Assembly: GCA_013178295.1 (NCBI GenBank)
Contig: JABLWW010000004.1
Coordinates: 124,001 to 188,000 of the forward strand
Direction: 5' to 3'
Origin: Anaerolineae bacterium
GTDB taxonomy: Bacteria; Chloroflexota; Anaerolineae; Anaerolineales; Anaerolineaceae
DNA length: 64,000 nt
Part shown: in pieces, positions 17,725 to 27,670 of the stretch
Numbering within the stretch: position 1 is the stretch's first letter
Layout: every line of letters begins with the position of its first letter
Notes under the pieces: generated by a model
The model's input: only the letters and a program-made list of their open reading frames with translations
Database searches by the model: none
What the model was told of the DNA's origin: nothing
Program-made: the position numbers and the translations under genes

Positions 17725-18957
17725 ATGACCGAATTTCGTTCCGTTGACCTTGTCAAGGAATTTCGCCACCTGGTTTCGGAGCGCGCCCTCACAGGCGAAA
17801 CGATGGTGCTTAATATGGGCCCACAACACCCCAGCACACATGGGGTGTTGCGGTTGATCCTTGAGCTGGACGGCGAAATTGTGGTCAATGCCATTCCTGA
17901 TATTGGCTTTCTGCACACCGGCGTCGAAAAAAACATGGAAGCCAAAACCTATCAAAAAGCCGAAGTCATGACCGACCGCCTGGACTACCTGAACCCGATG
18001 GGCAACAATCTGGTCTACTCGCTGGCAGTGGAAAAACTCTGCGACCTGGATGTCCCCCCACGCGCACAGGTGCTGCGGGTCATCCTGGCAGAACTGACGC
18101 GTTTGAATTCACACCTTCTCTGGCTGGGCACCACCGGGCTGGATGTAGGTGCAATGTCTGTCTTTCTGTACTGTATGCGCGAACGCGAAATGCTTCTGGA
18201 TATTTTCGAGATGTGTTCTGGGGCGCGCATGATGACCACCTACATTCGCCCCGGCGGATTGTGGCGCGACGTGCCGGTAGAGTTTGAAGATGCCGTCAAC
18301 AGGTTTATCCGTCTCATGCCGCGCCAGATAGATGAATACGAAGCGCTCTTAACCAACAACCCCCTCTTTCTGGAGCGCACCAAAGGTATTGGCAAGATCA
18401 CTAACGAACAGTGTCATGAATATAACATTACTGGCCCAATCCTGCGCGCGACAGGTGAAGCCTACGACCTGCGCAAAGCACAACCCTACTGCGGGTACGA
18501 GCAATTTGAATTCGACATCCCCACCAGAAACGAGGGTGATGTTTACGCGCGCTATCGTGTGCGTATCGAAGAGATGCGCCAATCTGTACGCATCCTCGAA
18601 CAGGCAATGCGCAACATCCCCTACGGCCCGGTGCGCAGCAATAACCGCAAATTTATCCCCCCGCCGCGCTCTGAGATCGGCGTCAGTATGGAGGCGCTAA
18701 TTCACCATTTCAAGATATGGACGGAGGGCTTCCCCGTCCCCAAAGGCGCAGTATATGTATCCGTTGAGTCACCGCGCGGGGAGTTGGGCGTGTATATGGA
18801 GAGTGACGGCGGAAGCAAACCCTATCGGGTACATTACCGCACACCAACCTTTGCCAACCTGCAAATTTTGCCCATTCTGACCCGCGGGCACTTTGTCGCT
18901 GATGTGGTAGCCATCATCGCCAGCATTGATATCGTTTTGGGAGATGCAGACCGTTGA
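17725..18957 (+). CDS. nuoD: NADH-quinone oxidoreductase subunit D
   Basis: 410 residues, full length for the 49-kDa subunit. Starts its core with MGPQHPSTHGVLRL, followed by PDIGFLHTGVEKNME; the conserved His and Tyr of the quinone pocket lie in this region and in later segments. Distantly related to NiFe hydrogenase large subunits but lacks the metal-binding cysteine pairs. The stop overlaps the nuoE TTG start (TTGA). Confidence 0.96.
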   Translation: MTEFRSVDLVKEFRHLVSERALTGETMVLNMGPQHPSTHGVLRLILELDGEIVVNAIPDIGFLHTGVEKNMEAKTYQKAEVMTDRLDYLNPMGNNLVYSLAVEKLCDLDVPPRAQVLRVILAELTRLNSHLLWLGTTGLDVGAMSVFLYCMREREMLLDIFEMCSGARMMTTYIRPGGLWRDVPVEFEDAVNRFIRLMPRQIDEYEALLTNNPLFLERTKGIGKITNEQCHEYNITGPILRATGEAYDLRKAQPYCGYEQFEFDIPTRNEGDVYARYRVRIEEMRQSVRILEQAMRNIPYGPVRSNNRKFIPPPRSEIGVSMEALIHHFKIWTEGFPVPKGAVYVSVESPRGELGVYMESDGGSKPYRVHYRTPTFANLQILPILTRGHFVADVVAIIASIDIVLGDADR

Positions 18958-19475
18958 AAAAACTGGCTGAACTGTATGAGGATGAAATCCAAGTCATCCT
19001 GGCAAAATACCCTGACGAGCAAAAGCGCTCTGCCGTGATGCCGCTTCTCTATCTGGCGCAACGTGCCAGCGGGCGCATCTCACAGGAAGCCATGCAGGAG
19101 ATTGCCGAAATCCTGGATATCGCCATCACCGATGTAGCATCCATTGTCGGTTTTTACAGTCTGTTCCATGAAGAACCCGGTGGGCGTTACCGCATTCAGG
19201 TATGCACCGACCTGCCTTGTGCGCTGCGCGGCGCCGACGCCTTTCTGCGACAACTATGCGATCTGCTGGGGGTGGAAGTTGGAGAAACCACTGCCGACGG
19301 TTTATTCACCATTGAAGAAGTCAAATGCCTGGCTGCCTGCCACCGCGCTCCCGTTTTTCAGGTGCAGAACGGTGATGGTTTGGAATACCACGAGAACCAA
19401 ACTATTGACACGGCGCGGCTGGTCATAGACGAATTGCGGTTAAGGGCACAAAAGCCGCCCGGAGGAGCCGCATGA
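18954..19475 (+). CDS. nuoE: NADH-quinone oxidoreductase subunit E
   Basis: 173 residues, thioredoxin-like 24-kDa subunit with N1a 2Fe-2S ligands Cys84, Cys89, Cys125 and Cys129. The start is a TTG overlapping the nuoD stop, with GGGAGA upstream; no ATG fits the family N-terminus. Forms the NADH-oxidising module with NuoF. Presence of nuoE, nuoF and nuoG means this complex I has the full NADH arm, unlike the 11-subunit forms of many anaerobes. Confidence 0.94.
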   Translation: MKKLAELYEDEIQVILAKYPDEQKRSAVMPLLYLAQRASGRISQEAMQEIAEILDIAITDVASIVGFYSLFHEEPGGRYRIQVCTDLPCALRGADAFLRQLCDLLGVEVGETTADGLFTIEEVKCLAACHRAPVFQVQNGDGLEYHENQTIDTARLVIDELRLRAQKPPGGAA

Positions 19476-20737
19476 GCGAGCATTATCTTTTGCGTCATCG
19501 CAGTGTACCCCACATTGATCGTCTCGATGTTTACCGTTCACAGGGAGGATTTGAAGCCTTTCACAAGGCAGTAACCTCACTGAAACCTGGTGAGGTCATC
19601 GAGGAAATCAAAAAGTCCGGTTTGCGCGGGCGCGGGGGAGCAGGTTTCCCAACGGGCACAAAATGGGGTTTTCTGCCCAACACCTTGTGGCCGCACTATG
19701 TGGTTGCCAATGCTGACGAATCAGAGCCGGGCACATTCAAAGACCATGAAATCCTGGAAAGTAACCCTTTTCAATTCCTGGAAGGGCTGATGATTGCAGC
19801 GTACGCGGTGCAGGCACAGCGTGCCTATATCTATCTGCGCGGCGAATTCTGGCAACTGGCACAGGCACTGGATCAGCGCATTGCTCAGCTCGAAGCAGAT
19901 GGCTTGCTGGGAGAGGATATCTTCGGAACGGATTACTCTTTGCGCTTGTTTACGCACCTGGGAGCCGGAGCGTATATCTGTGGAGAGGAAACAGCCCTGC
20001 TGGAATCTCTGGAGGGCAAACTTGGTCAGCCGCGCTTGCGCCCGCCATTCCCAGCAACCGCTGGTCTCTATAATTCTCCTACAGTCATTAACAATGTTGA
20101 AACACTGACCAATGTCCCCCTGATTATTGGGCGGGGCGCAGACTGGTTTCGGTCATTTGGAACAGACAAAAGCCCTGGTCTTAAGATTTTCAGCCTTTCG
20201 GGATGTGTTAACCGGCCAGGCAACTATGAGCTTCCGCTGGGATGCACATTTCGGGAATTGATTTATGACCACGGCGGCGGGATTGTGCAGGATCACGCGA
20301 TCAAAGCCATCATGGCAGCGGGGGCCTCTTCGGTCTTGATCGCCGCAACCCCCGAAGCGCTGGAAACGCCCATGGACTACGAAACAACCCTTGAAAAATT
20401 TGGCGCGCCGTTGGGCTCAGCCTCCATCATCGTTCTGGACGAGACGGTCAACATGGCATGGCTGGCATTCAAAACCATTGGCTTTTTCAAGCATGAATCC
20501 TGCGGCAAGTGTACTCCCTGCCGCGAAGGCACCTTCTGGATGAATCAGATTGCCACCCGCATCATGCGTGGAAAAGCCACACGTGCGGATATTCATTTGC
20601 TGGAGAATGTCGCCCAACAGATACAGGGTAAATGCCTGTGCGCCTTGGGTGAGTTTTCAATCATGGCGGTGCTTTCCAGTCTCAAACTGTTTGCAAAAGA
20701 TTTCGAGCAGCTTATCAAGGTTGAACATGACGGATAA
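19472..20737 (+). CDS. nuoF: NADH-quinone oxidoreductase subunit F
   Basis: 421 residues, NADH- and FMN-binding 51-kDa subunit. GRGGAGFPTGTKW is the NADH/FMN glycine-rich loop, GAYICGEETALLES the second FMN region, and SCGKCTPCREGT with a later Cys in KCLCALG bind the N3 4Fe-4S cluster. ATGA overlap with nuoE; its end overlaps nuoG by eleven bases. Confidence 0.96.
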   Translation: MSEHYLLRHRSVPHIDRLDVYRSQGGFEAFHKAVTSLKPGEVIEEIKKSGLRGRGGAGFPTGTKWGFLPNTLWPHYVVANADESEPGTFKDHEILESNPFQFLEGLMIAAYAVQAQRAYIYLRGEFWQLAQALDQRIAQLEADGLLGEDIFGTDYSLRLFTHLGAGAYICGEETALLESLEGKLGQPRLRPPFPATAGLYNSPTVINNVETLTNVPLIIGRGADWFRSFGTDKSPGLKIFSLSGCVNRPGNYELPLGCTFRELIYDHGGGIVQDHAIKAIMAAGASSVLIAATPEALETPMDYETTLEKFGAPLGSASIIVLDETVNMAWLAFKTIGFFKHESCGKCTPCREGTFWMNQIATRIMRGKATRADIHLLENVAQQIQGKCLCALGEFSIMAVLSSLKLFAKDFEQLIKVEHDG

Positions 20738-23219
20738 ACTTGTCCACCTGACAATAGACAATATTCCTGTCAGTGTGCCGCCGGACACGCTGGTTGTGGA
20801 TGCCGCAAAACAGGCAGGTATCAATATTCCCGTATTCTGCTATCACCCCAAGCTGCATCCGGTAGGGATGTGCCGTATGTGTCTGGTGGAAATTGGACGC
20901 CCACTGCTTGACCGTGCCAGCGGGGAATTTGTACGCGACGCAGATGGCGCCCCGAAGCTGCAATTTTCTCCCAAACTTGAAACCGCCTGCACAACACCAG
21001 TTACAGAGGGCATGGTCGTCATCACCAACAGCCAGAAAGTGGCAGACGCCCGGCGCGAAGTTCTTGAGTTCATCCTCACCTCACACCCGCTAGACTGCCC
21101 CATTTGCGATAAGGGCGGCGAATGCCCATTACAAAACTTGACTATGGAACATGGGCCTGGGCAAAGCCGCTTTTTATTTGACGAAAAAATGCACCTTGAT
21201 AAGCATGTCCCGCTGGGTGAATTGATCTATCTGGATCGCGAGCGCTGCATCCAGTGCGGGCGCTGCGTTCGTTTCCAAAATGAAGTTGCCGATGACCCCG
21301 TGATCGCTTTCTCACAGCGCGGGCGCGCGCTCGAAATCATCACCCAGTCCACCCCCGGTTTTGACTCGATTTTTTCTGGTAACACAACCGATATCTGCCC
21401 GGTTGGGGCTTTAACCACGGCCGACTTTCGCTTTGCTGCCCGCCCATGGGAACTTAAGGCAGCCGCTTCTATCTGCCAACACTGCGCTGTGGGATGTAAC
21501 ATTGTGTTCAATGTGCGCCGCGAGGCGCTTCAGGGGGGACGCATGGTCATCAAGCGCGTAATGCCCCGCCAGAACGAGCAGGTCAACGAAATATGGATTT
21601 GCGACAAAGGACGCTTTGCATACCACTATGTCGAAAGCCCGCAACGTTTGACGCAACCCATGATCCGCAAGGATGGCGCCCTGATAGAGGCAGAATGGGA
21701 CGAAGCGCTTGACCTGGTGGCAAAGAAATTGACAGCTTATGGCGCCTCGCTGGTAACGCTGGCAGGGGGACGTTTATCCAACGAAGACCTGTTCAACCTG
21801 TACAGTCTTACCCACACACAGGGCGGGCAGGCAGTGCTCTATAGCTACATGGCAGGGGGCGACCTGACCGCTCAGGTAGGGATACCGCCGCAAACAGACC
21901 TTGGCAAACTTGGCGCTGGCTGTGTCATTCTGGTTATCGCCTGCGACCTGCACGAAGAAGCGCCGCTGTGGTGGCTGCGGATCAAAGCCGCCGCGCAGCG
22001 AGGAGCTTCCCTGATTGTTCTCAACCCCCGCACCACCCGCCTTGACCGCTATGCACGGCATGTGATTCGTTACGAGTATGGGGCTGAGTTAGCCGCCCTT
22101 TCCGCTTTCCAGCCGCAATCTCGCGGAGATCTACCCGAACCCGTTCGCAGCGCTGTCAAAACATTCCAGGAAGCAGAAAACGTTATCATTCTCTATGGAA
22201 GTGAAGGTCTGGGGCTACAAGAGTCGAAGGCGCTGGCACACGCCTGCGCCGGGCTGCTCATCAAAACGTATCACATCGGGCGCAGCAACAATGGTTTGGT
22301 GGCAGCCTGGCACAATGCAAACCTGCAGGGGGCATGGGATATGGGCTTTTCTCCCATTAACAACCTTGCAGAAACACTAAGCAAAGCGGGAGTAACCTAC
22401 GTTGTCGCAACCGACCCAGCAGGCGATGACCCTCAGCTGGCAGAAGCTTTGCAACACTCCGGCTTTCTGGTTGTGCAAGATATCCTCATGACCGAGACGG
22501 TCAAGATGGCTGACGTTTTCCTGCCCGCTCAGGCATACATGGAACGCGGGGGAAGTTACACCTCCGGTGAACGGCGTCTGCAGCGGTTTTACCCCGCCGT
22601 ACCGCCTCCCGGCAATACTCTGCCAGACTTTGCTATCACCGCCCGGATTTCTCAGCGCCTGGGTCGCACGGCAGAGGAGCAATCCCCCGCACGCATCCTT
22701 TTGCAAATCGCTGCAACGAACCCCGCCTATGCTGAAATGGATTATCAGCTTCTGGCGCAGGTGCACGAACAGCAACCGCTGATGGGTCGGCATGACCTGT
22801 ACTATGGTGGCACAACATACGAAAACCGCCAGGGCTTAGGTGCTCACTTGAGCACAGCTGCCAGCCGTGTGGAACCTTTAAACATCCCTGACGCCCCGCC
22901 CCCACCCGTATTTCCCGTGCAAGAGGGCTTGCTGACCGTCGTACCAACAACCCGCTTATACGATCGCGGTTCTTTGCTCATCCATTCAAATCTGCTACAT
23001 CAGCGTCTGGCGCATCCGACACTTACCATGCACCCCAAAACAGCAGAGGCATATCAACTGTCTCGCGGTCAAACAGCGGTGATGTTGCTCGAGAAAACGC
23101 CTTATAGGGTCGAAATTGACCTGGACGAAGACCTGCCGCACGGCATTGCCCTGCTGCCGCGCAGTGTGGGCATCCCGTTAAACGCCCCCCAGGCGGTGAA
23201 ATTGCGCCCCGAAAGCTGA
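20727..23219 (+). CDS. nuoG: NADH-quinone oxidoreductase subunit G
   Basis: 830 residues from ATG 20727; the open frame begins at 20550 but that part lies inside nuoF. N-terminal 2Fe-2S domain with Cys38, Cys49 and Cys52, the Cys/His cluster region (LDCPICDKGGECPLQ), a 4Fe-4S binding part CIQCGRCVRFQ and an extra cluster segment ICQHCAVGCN typical of the molybdopterin oxidoreductase-like domain that follows. That C-terminal domain carries no Mo site in this family. Electron relay from NuoF to NuoI. Confidence 0.94.
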   Translation: MTDKLVHLTIDNIPVSVPPDTLVVDAAKQAGINIPVFCYHPKLHPVGMCRMCLVEIGRPLLDRASGEFVRDADGAPKLQFSPKLETACTTPVTEGMVVITNSQKVADARREVLEFILTSHPLDCPICDKGGECPLQNLTMEHGPGQSRFLFDEKMHLDKHVPLGELIYLDRERCIQCGRCVRFQNEVADDPVIAFSQRGRALEIITQSTPGFDSIFSGNTTDICPVGALTTADFRFAARPWELKAAASICQHCAVGCNIVFNVRREALQGGRMVIKRVMPRQNEQVNEIWICDKGRFAYHYVESPQRLTQPMIRKDGALIEAEWDEALDLVAKKLTAYGASLVTLAGGRLSNEDLFNLYSLTHTQGGQAVLYSYMAGGDLTAQVGIPPQTDLGKLGAGCVILVIACDLHEEAPLWWLRIKAAAQRGASLIVLNPRTTRLDRYARHVIRYEYGAELAALSAFQPQSRGDLPEPVRSAVKTFQEAENVIILYGSEGLGLQESKALAHACAGLLIKTYHIGRSNNGLVAAWHNANLQGAWDMGFSPINNLAETLSKAGVTYVVATDPAGDDPQLAEALQHSGFLVVQDILMTETVKMADVFLPAQAYMERGGSYTSGERRLQRFYPAVPPPGNTLPDFAITARISQRLGRTAEEQSPARILLQIAATNPAYAEMDYQLLAQVHEQQPLMGRHDLYYGGTTYENRQGLGAHLSTAASRVEPLNIPDAPPPPVFPVQEGLLTVVPTTRLYDRGSLLIHSNLLHQRLAHPTLTMHPKTAEAYQLSRGQTAVMLLEKTPYRVEIDLDEDLPHGIALLPRSVGIPLNAPQAVKLRPES

Positions 23220-23256
23220 TGAAAATGCTCAATGACGTTAAGGTGAACGCTTTGCC

Positions 23257-24261
23257 ATGAACGCTACTCTGGTTATCGAATGGGTTGTCAAATCGCTGGT
23301 GATCATCCTGGTACTGACGGGAGGGTTTGCCTACACCACGCTGTACGAGCGCAAGGTGCTGGCACGCATGCAAGTGCGGCGCGGTCCAAACCGTGCCGGC
23401 CCATTGGGCATCCTGCAACCAGTAGCAGACGGCATCAAGCTCATCTTCAAAGAAGAGTTAACCCCTCACAATGCAGATAAGTTCATCTTCACGGTAGCGC
23501 CGGTAATCACCGTTGTTCCAGCACTGGTCATCACCGCCGTTGTCCCATGGGGGCGGGAGATCAGCCTGTTTGGGCGCACCTTCACGCTTTACCTTTCCAA
23601 TGTCAATGTGGCGGTGCTATATATTCTTTCAGTTACTTCCATCTCGGTTTATGGCATCACCCTGGCAGGATGGTCATCGAATAACAAATATGCCACATTG
23701 GGCGGTGTGCGCGCAACAGCTCAGATGATCAGTTATGAGCTGGCGTTGGGCTGTGCCTATATTGGGCCAATTCTGATTGTGGGCTCCATGAGCCTAGTGG
23801 ACATCGTCGAAGCACAGGCAGGGGTGTGGTTCATATTCTTACAGCCGGTTGCCTTTCTGGTTTATTTTCTGGCAAGTTTGGCGGAAGTTAACCGCGCCCC
23901 GTTCGACATGCCCGAAGCCGAACAGGAATTAACCGCCGGTTACCACACGGAATACTCCGGAATGAAATTTGCCCTGTTTTTTATGGCGGAATATATCAAA
24001 ATGATTGCCGTTGCAATGATTGGGGTATCTCTTTTTCTCGGCGGCTATTTAGGGCCTGGGATTGACCGCTTCCCAATACTTGGACCCGTATATCTTTTTA
24101 TCAAAGTGGCGGTGTGGCTGTTTGTCATCATCTGGGTGCGGGCTACCCTGCCGCGCATTCGCTATGACCGCCTCATGGCGCTGGGCTGGAAAGTGATGTT
24201 CCCTCTGGCACTGCTCAGCGTCATGATCACCGCGCTGGTGCTTCTTTTTGTGGAAAGTTAG
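23257..24261 (+). CDS. nuoH: NADH-quinone oxidoreductase subunit H
   Basis: 334 residues, about eight membrane helices. Signature [15 protein letters not shown] and the acidic quinone-funnel loop [16 protein letters not shown] are intact. It links the quinone site to the proton-pumping arm. AAGGTG lies about 10 bases before ATG 23257. Confidence 0.96.
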   Translation: MNATLVIEWVVKSLVIILVLTGGFAYTTLYERKVLARMQVRRGPNRAGPLGILQPVADGIKLIFKEELTPHNADKFIFTVAPVITVVPALVITAVVPWGREISLFGRTFTLYLSNVNVAVLYILSVTSISVYGITLAGWSSNNKYATLGGVRATAQMISYELALGCAYIGPILIVGSMSLVDIVEAQAGVWFIFLQPVAFLVYFLASLAEVNRAPFDMPEAEQELTAGYHTEYSGMKFALFFMAEYIKMIAVAMIGVSLFLGGYLGPGIDRFPILGPVYLFIKVAVWLFVIIWVRATLPRIRYDRLMALGWKVMFPLALLSVMITALVLLFVES

Positions 24262-24264
24262 CCT

Positions 24265-24753
24265 ATGCTTGAAGGACTGTTAACCACCCTCAAATCGATG
24301 GTCAAAAAACCTGTTACCATCGAATACCCGGAACAAAAGCGCCCGGTGCGCCCCCGTTTCAAAGGCAGACATTCGCTGAAGCGCTATGAAAACGGGCTGG
24401 AAAAGTGCATCGGCTGTTCGCTGTGTGCAGCAGCCTGCCCGGTGGAGGCAATTTTTGTCGAATCGGCAGAAAACACTGACGATGAACGCTATTCCCCCGG
24501 CGAGCGCTATGCCCGTACCTATGAAATCAACATGTTACGCTGTATTTTCTGTGGTTTCTGTGAGGACGCCTGTCCAACTGAGGCAATTGTGCTGGGCGAC
24601 AACTACGAACTATCCTTCACTGATCGCGCTGCGGCAATCTATACAAAAGACATGCTCCTCGATCCTGTTCCCCCCGGCGGGCAGCCCACACCACAGAAAA
24701 CGCCTGTGGGAATGTACACCCGCTCCATACCCGAAATGAAAGACCCATTGTAG
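24265..24753 (+). CDS. nuoI: NADH-quinone oxidoreductase subunit I
   Basis: 162 residues with two 4Fe-4S motifs: CIGCSLCAAACPVEA and CIFCGFCEDACPTEA (clusters N6a and N6b). Starts three bases after the nuoH stop. Carries electrons from NuoG to NuoB. Confidence 0.96.
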   Translation: MLEGLLTTLKSMVKKPVTIEYPEQKRPVRPRFKGRHSLKRYENGLEKCIGCSLCAAACPVEAIFVESAENTDDERYSPGERYARTYEINMLRCIFCGFCEDACPTEAIVLGDNYELSFTDRAAAIYTKDMLLDPVPPGGQPTPQKTPVGMYTRSIPEMKDPL

Positions 24754-24764
24754 GAGAAAGCCCA

Positions 24765-25298
24765 ATGTTGACCGAGATGGCGATTTTCATTTTTCTGGCA
24801 CTGGTCGTAGTCGCTTCAGCGATGGCAATGCTCTTGAGCCGCAATGCAGTTTATGCCGCCCTTTTTCTGGCAATGAACTTTGTTACCGTGGCGCTGCTAT
24901 ATTTGATTTTGGGAGCGCCGTTTATTGCCCTGGTTCAGGTTACAGTGTATGCTGGTTCCATCATGGTATTATTTCTGTTTGTGATTATGATGCTGGGTGC
25001 TGAGCGCCTGCCGGGCGGCGAGCCGCTGCGTGGACAGCGGGTACTAGCTATCCTGCTAGGCTGTGTCCTGCTTGTGGAGATGGGATTGATATTCGCCCTG
25101 CGTAGCGGGTTGCTGCAAATACAGATGCCCGCGGTAGTGTTTTCTGAACCGGTTGACCTGGGTGAGCTGCTCTTTACCCGTTATCAACTGTTATTCCTGG
25201 TCACCTCTGTCATTTTGCTGGCTGCCACAGTTGGTGCTATTCTGCTCACGCGTGGGGATAAGGTCAGCCTGCGCGACCTGCTGCAACGCAAGGAGTAA
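24765..25298 (+). CDS. nuoJ: NADH-quinone oxidoreductase subunit J
   Basis: 177 residues, about five membrane helices. The segment [20 protein letters not shown] contains the pi-bulge region seen in helix 3 of this subunit. GGAG precedes ATG 24765 at good spacing. Confidence 0.95.
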   Translation: MLTEMAIFIFLALVVVASAMAMLLSRNAVYAALFLAMNFVTVALLYLILGAPFIALVQVTVYAGSIMVLFLFVIMMLGAERLPGGEPLRGQRVLAILLGCVLLVEMGLIFALRSGLLQIQMPAVVFSEPVDLGELLFTRYQLLFLVTSVILLAATVGAILLTRGDKVSLRDLLQRKE

Positions 25299-25306
25299 TA
25301 ATCGGG

Positions 25307-25612
25307 ATGGGTATACCTGTTTCCTACTATCTTGTTCTATCCGCTATCATGTTTGTCATTGGCATTTTGGGCGTGCTTTTGCGCCGCAATGCGCTGGTAA
25401 CTTTCATGTCGCTGGAAATGATGTTCAACGCCGCCAATCTGATATTTGTGACCTTCGCCGCTTACTACCGCGTTCTCACCGGGCAGATCTTTGTTTTCTT
25501 TGTGATGACCGTCGCAGCGGCAGAGGTTGCCGTTGGACTTGCCCTGATGGTGGCTATCTTCCGCACAAAACACAGTATTGATCTGGATCAGATGAGCAGT
25601 CTGAAGGGATAA
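25307..25612 (+). CDS. nuoK: NADH-quinone oxidoreductase subunit K
   Basis: 101 residues, three membrane helices, the usual size. Conserved glutamates of the proton path are in [11 protein letters not shown] and [12 protein letters not shown]. Follows nuoJ after eight bases. Confidence 0.96.
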   Translation: MGIPVSYYLVLSAIMFVIGILGVLLRRNALVTFMSLEMMFNAANLIFVTFAAYYRVLTGQIFVFFVMTVAAAEVAVGLALMVAIFRTKHSIDLDQMSSLKG

Positions 25613-25654
25613 TTACCACATGGTATCAGCCTCTGCCGGATGGAGACAACAAGC

Positions 25655-27649
25655 ATGATCTTCCTCGAAAAAAATATTGCTGACCCGCTTCTCAACCTTG
25701 CCCCTCTGGTTATCCTTTTTCCTCTGCTGGGGTTGGCAATCAACCTTTTGCTGGGCAGGCGGTTGGGAGAAAAGGGCGCTGGTGTGGTCGCAAGTTTGGC
25801 AAGCGGCTCTTCTTTTGTTATCTCACTGCTCCTGACCCTTTCCCTGCAAGCACATCCGCAGGCTTTTACCCTGCCGCTGTTCCAGTGGATATCCATAGGT
25901 AGTCTCTCCGTCAGCTGGGACATGCGCGTGGACACGCTTTCAACAACCATGATGCTGGTAGTCAGCGGCGTGGGGACGCTGATTCATGTTTACGCCATCG
26001 GATATATGTACAACGACGTCCACCACCAGGGTGATGTGGGGCGTTACCGCCGCTTCTTTGTCTTTTTCAACCTTTTCATCGCCGCGATGATGTTGCTAGT
26101 CAGCGCCAATAACTACCTGGTGCTGTTTGTCGGCTGGGAAGGTGTGGGGTTATGCTCATATCTTCTGATTGGTTTTTGGTTTGAGAAAGGCAAAGACGGG
26201 ATAGGCAATGCCCGCGCAGCCCAAAAAGCATTTGTGGTCAACCGTATCGGGGATTTCGGGCTGCTGATTGCCTTGTTTATGATGTTTTGGTGGTTTGGCA
26301 GCCTGGAGTTTGAACGGGTATTCAATGCAGCGCGATCGTTGGCACCTGCCCAACAGGGTGTCCTTCTGGCAATGACACTCTTTATGCTGATGGGCGTAGC
26401 GGGTAAGTCAGCTCAGCTGCCGTTGTATGTCTGGCTGCCGGATGCAATGGCAGGTCCAACGCCGGTCTCGGCATTGATCCATGCCGCCACAATGGTTACC
26501 GCCGGAGTTTACCTGATAGCCCGTTCTCAACCACTGTTTGCTCTTGCGCCTGCCGCTCAGGGAGTTATCTGCTGGGTCGGCGCGCTGACCGCCTTGCTGG
26601 CAGCTACCATCGCCGTAGGGCAAATGGACATCAAAAAGGTGCTGGCATATTCCACCATCAGCCAGTTGGGGTTCATGGTGGCTGCTGTGGGCATGGGAGC
26701 AATTACAGCCGGGATGTTTCACCTGATCACGCATGCTTTCTTTAAGGCACTTCTCTTTCTGGCTGCCGGTTCGGTCATCATGGGCATGGAGGGCGCTAAC
26801 ACTGTAGCACACCATCATGCTGGCAACCCTGAGGAAGAGATAGACCCCCAGGATATGCGCAACATGGGAGGGCTGCAAAAGCGTATGCCGCTGACATACG
26901 GGGTGTATCTGGTGGGTGCTTTGGCACTGGCAGGGATTGCCCCCCTGGCAGGTTTCTTCTCCAAAGACGAGATTCTGGTATCGCTTTGGGATTACTCCCT
27001 GCCCATCTTTTTATTGTTGCTGCTGACCAGTTTTCTGACCGCTTTTTATATGGGCAGACAGGTGCTGATGGTCTTTGCGGGCAAAGCGCGCAGCCAGGCA
27101 GCCCAGCAAGCCAGCGAAAGCCCCAAAGTGATCACCATCCCTCTGCTCATTTTGGCTGTCCTCTCCCTGCTGGGCGGTCTCATCAACCTCCCAGGTGTGG
27201 CAACGCTTGAAAAATGGCTGGAACATACTGTTGCCATGCCTGAAGCGGGTCATTTCTCACCGGCAATTGCGCTATCTTCCACACTGCTGGCGCTTCTGGG
27301 TTTGGCGCTTGCCTGGGTTCTCTATGGTTACCGCTCATTGGCAAAATTACAGCAGTCTGACCCTCTGGCAAACTATCTGGGAGTCATATTCCACGCCGTG
27401 CAAAACCAGTGGTGGATAGACTCTCTCTATCAGCGAGTTTTTGTGATTCCTTACCGTTACATATCACACGAAGTCCTGGCACAGTGGTTCGATCAGGAAA
27501 CCATTGACACGATGGCGCATGACTTAGGAAGATGGAACCAGTGGTTCGCCCGTGTTTTGAGTTATTTGCAGAACGGTTTTGTACGTACATACGGTTTAGT
27601 AGTTCTGTTGGGTGTCGTTGTTATGCTGGCTTTTCTGGCAACGCGCTAA
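25655..27649 (+). CDS. nuoL: NADH-quinone oxidoreductase subunit L
   Basis: 664 residues from ATG 25655, which has GGAG 9 bases upstream; an in-frame ATG at 25640 has no ribosome binding site. Antiporter-like subunit with GWEGVGLCSYLLIGFW and LPLYVWLPDAMAGPTPVSAL, and a long C-terminal part that supplies the lateral helix. The linker after about residue 385 (HHHAGNPEEEIDPQDMRNMGG) is typical. Proton-pumping subunit at the distal end of the membrane arm. Confidence 0.94.
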   Translation: MIFLEKNIADPLLNLAPLVILFPLLGLAINLLLGRRLGEKGAGVVASLASGSSFVISLLLTLSLQAHPQAFTLPLFQWISIGSLSVSWDMRVDTLSTTMMLVVSGVGTLIHVYAIGYMYNDVHHQGDVGRYRRFFVFFNLFIAAMMLLVSANNYLVLFVGWEGVGLCSYLLIGFWFEKGKDGIGNARAAQKAFVVNRIGDFGLLIALFMMFWWFGSLEFERVFNAARSLAPAQQGVLLAMTLFMLMGVAGKSAQLPLYVWLPDAMAGPTPVSALIHAATMVTAGVYLIARSQPLFALAPAAQGVICWVGALTALLAATIAVGQMDIKKVLAYSTISQLGFMVAAVGMGAITAGMFHLITHAFFKALLFLAAGSVIMGMEGANTVAHHHAGNPEEEIDPQDMRNMGGLQKRMPLTYGVYLVGALALAGIAPLAGFFSKDEILVSLWDYSLPIFLLLLLTSFLTAFYMGRQVLMVFAGKARSQAAQQASESPKVITIPLLILAVLSLLGGLINLPGVATLEKWLEHTVAMPEAGHFSPAIALSSTLLALLGLALAWVLYGYRSLAKLQQSDPLANYLGVIFHAVQNQWWIDSLYQRVFVIPYRYISHEVLAQWFDQETIDTMAHDLGRWNQWFARVLSYLQNGFVRTYGLVVLLGVVVMLAFLATR

Positions 27650-27670
27650 TTTCTCTATAACGGATTGATT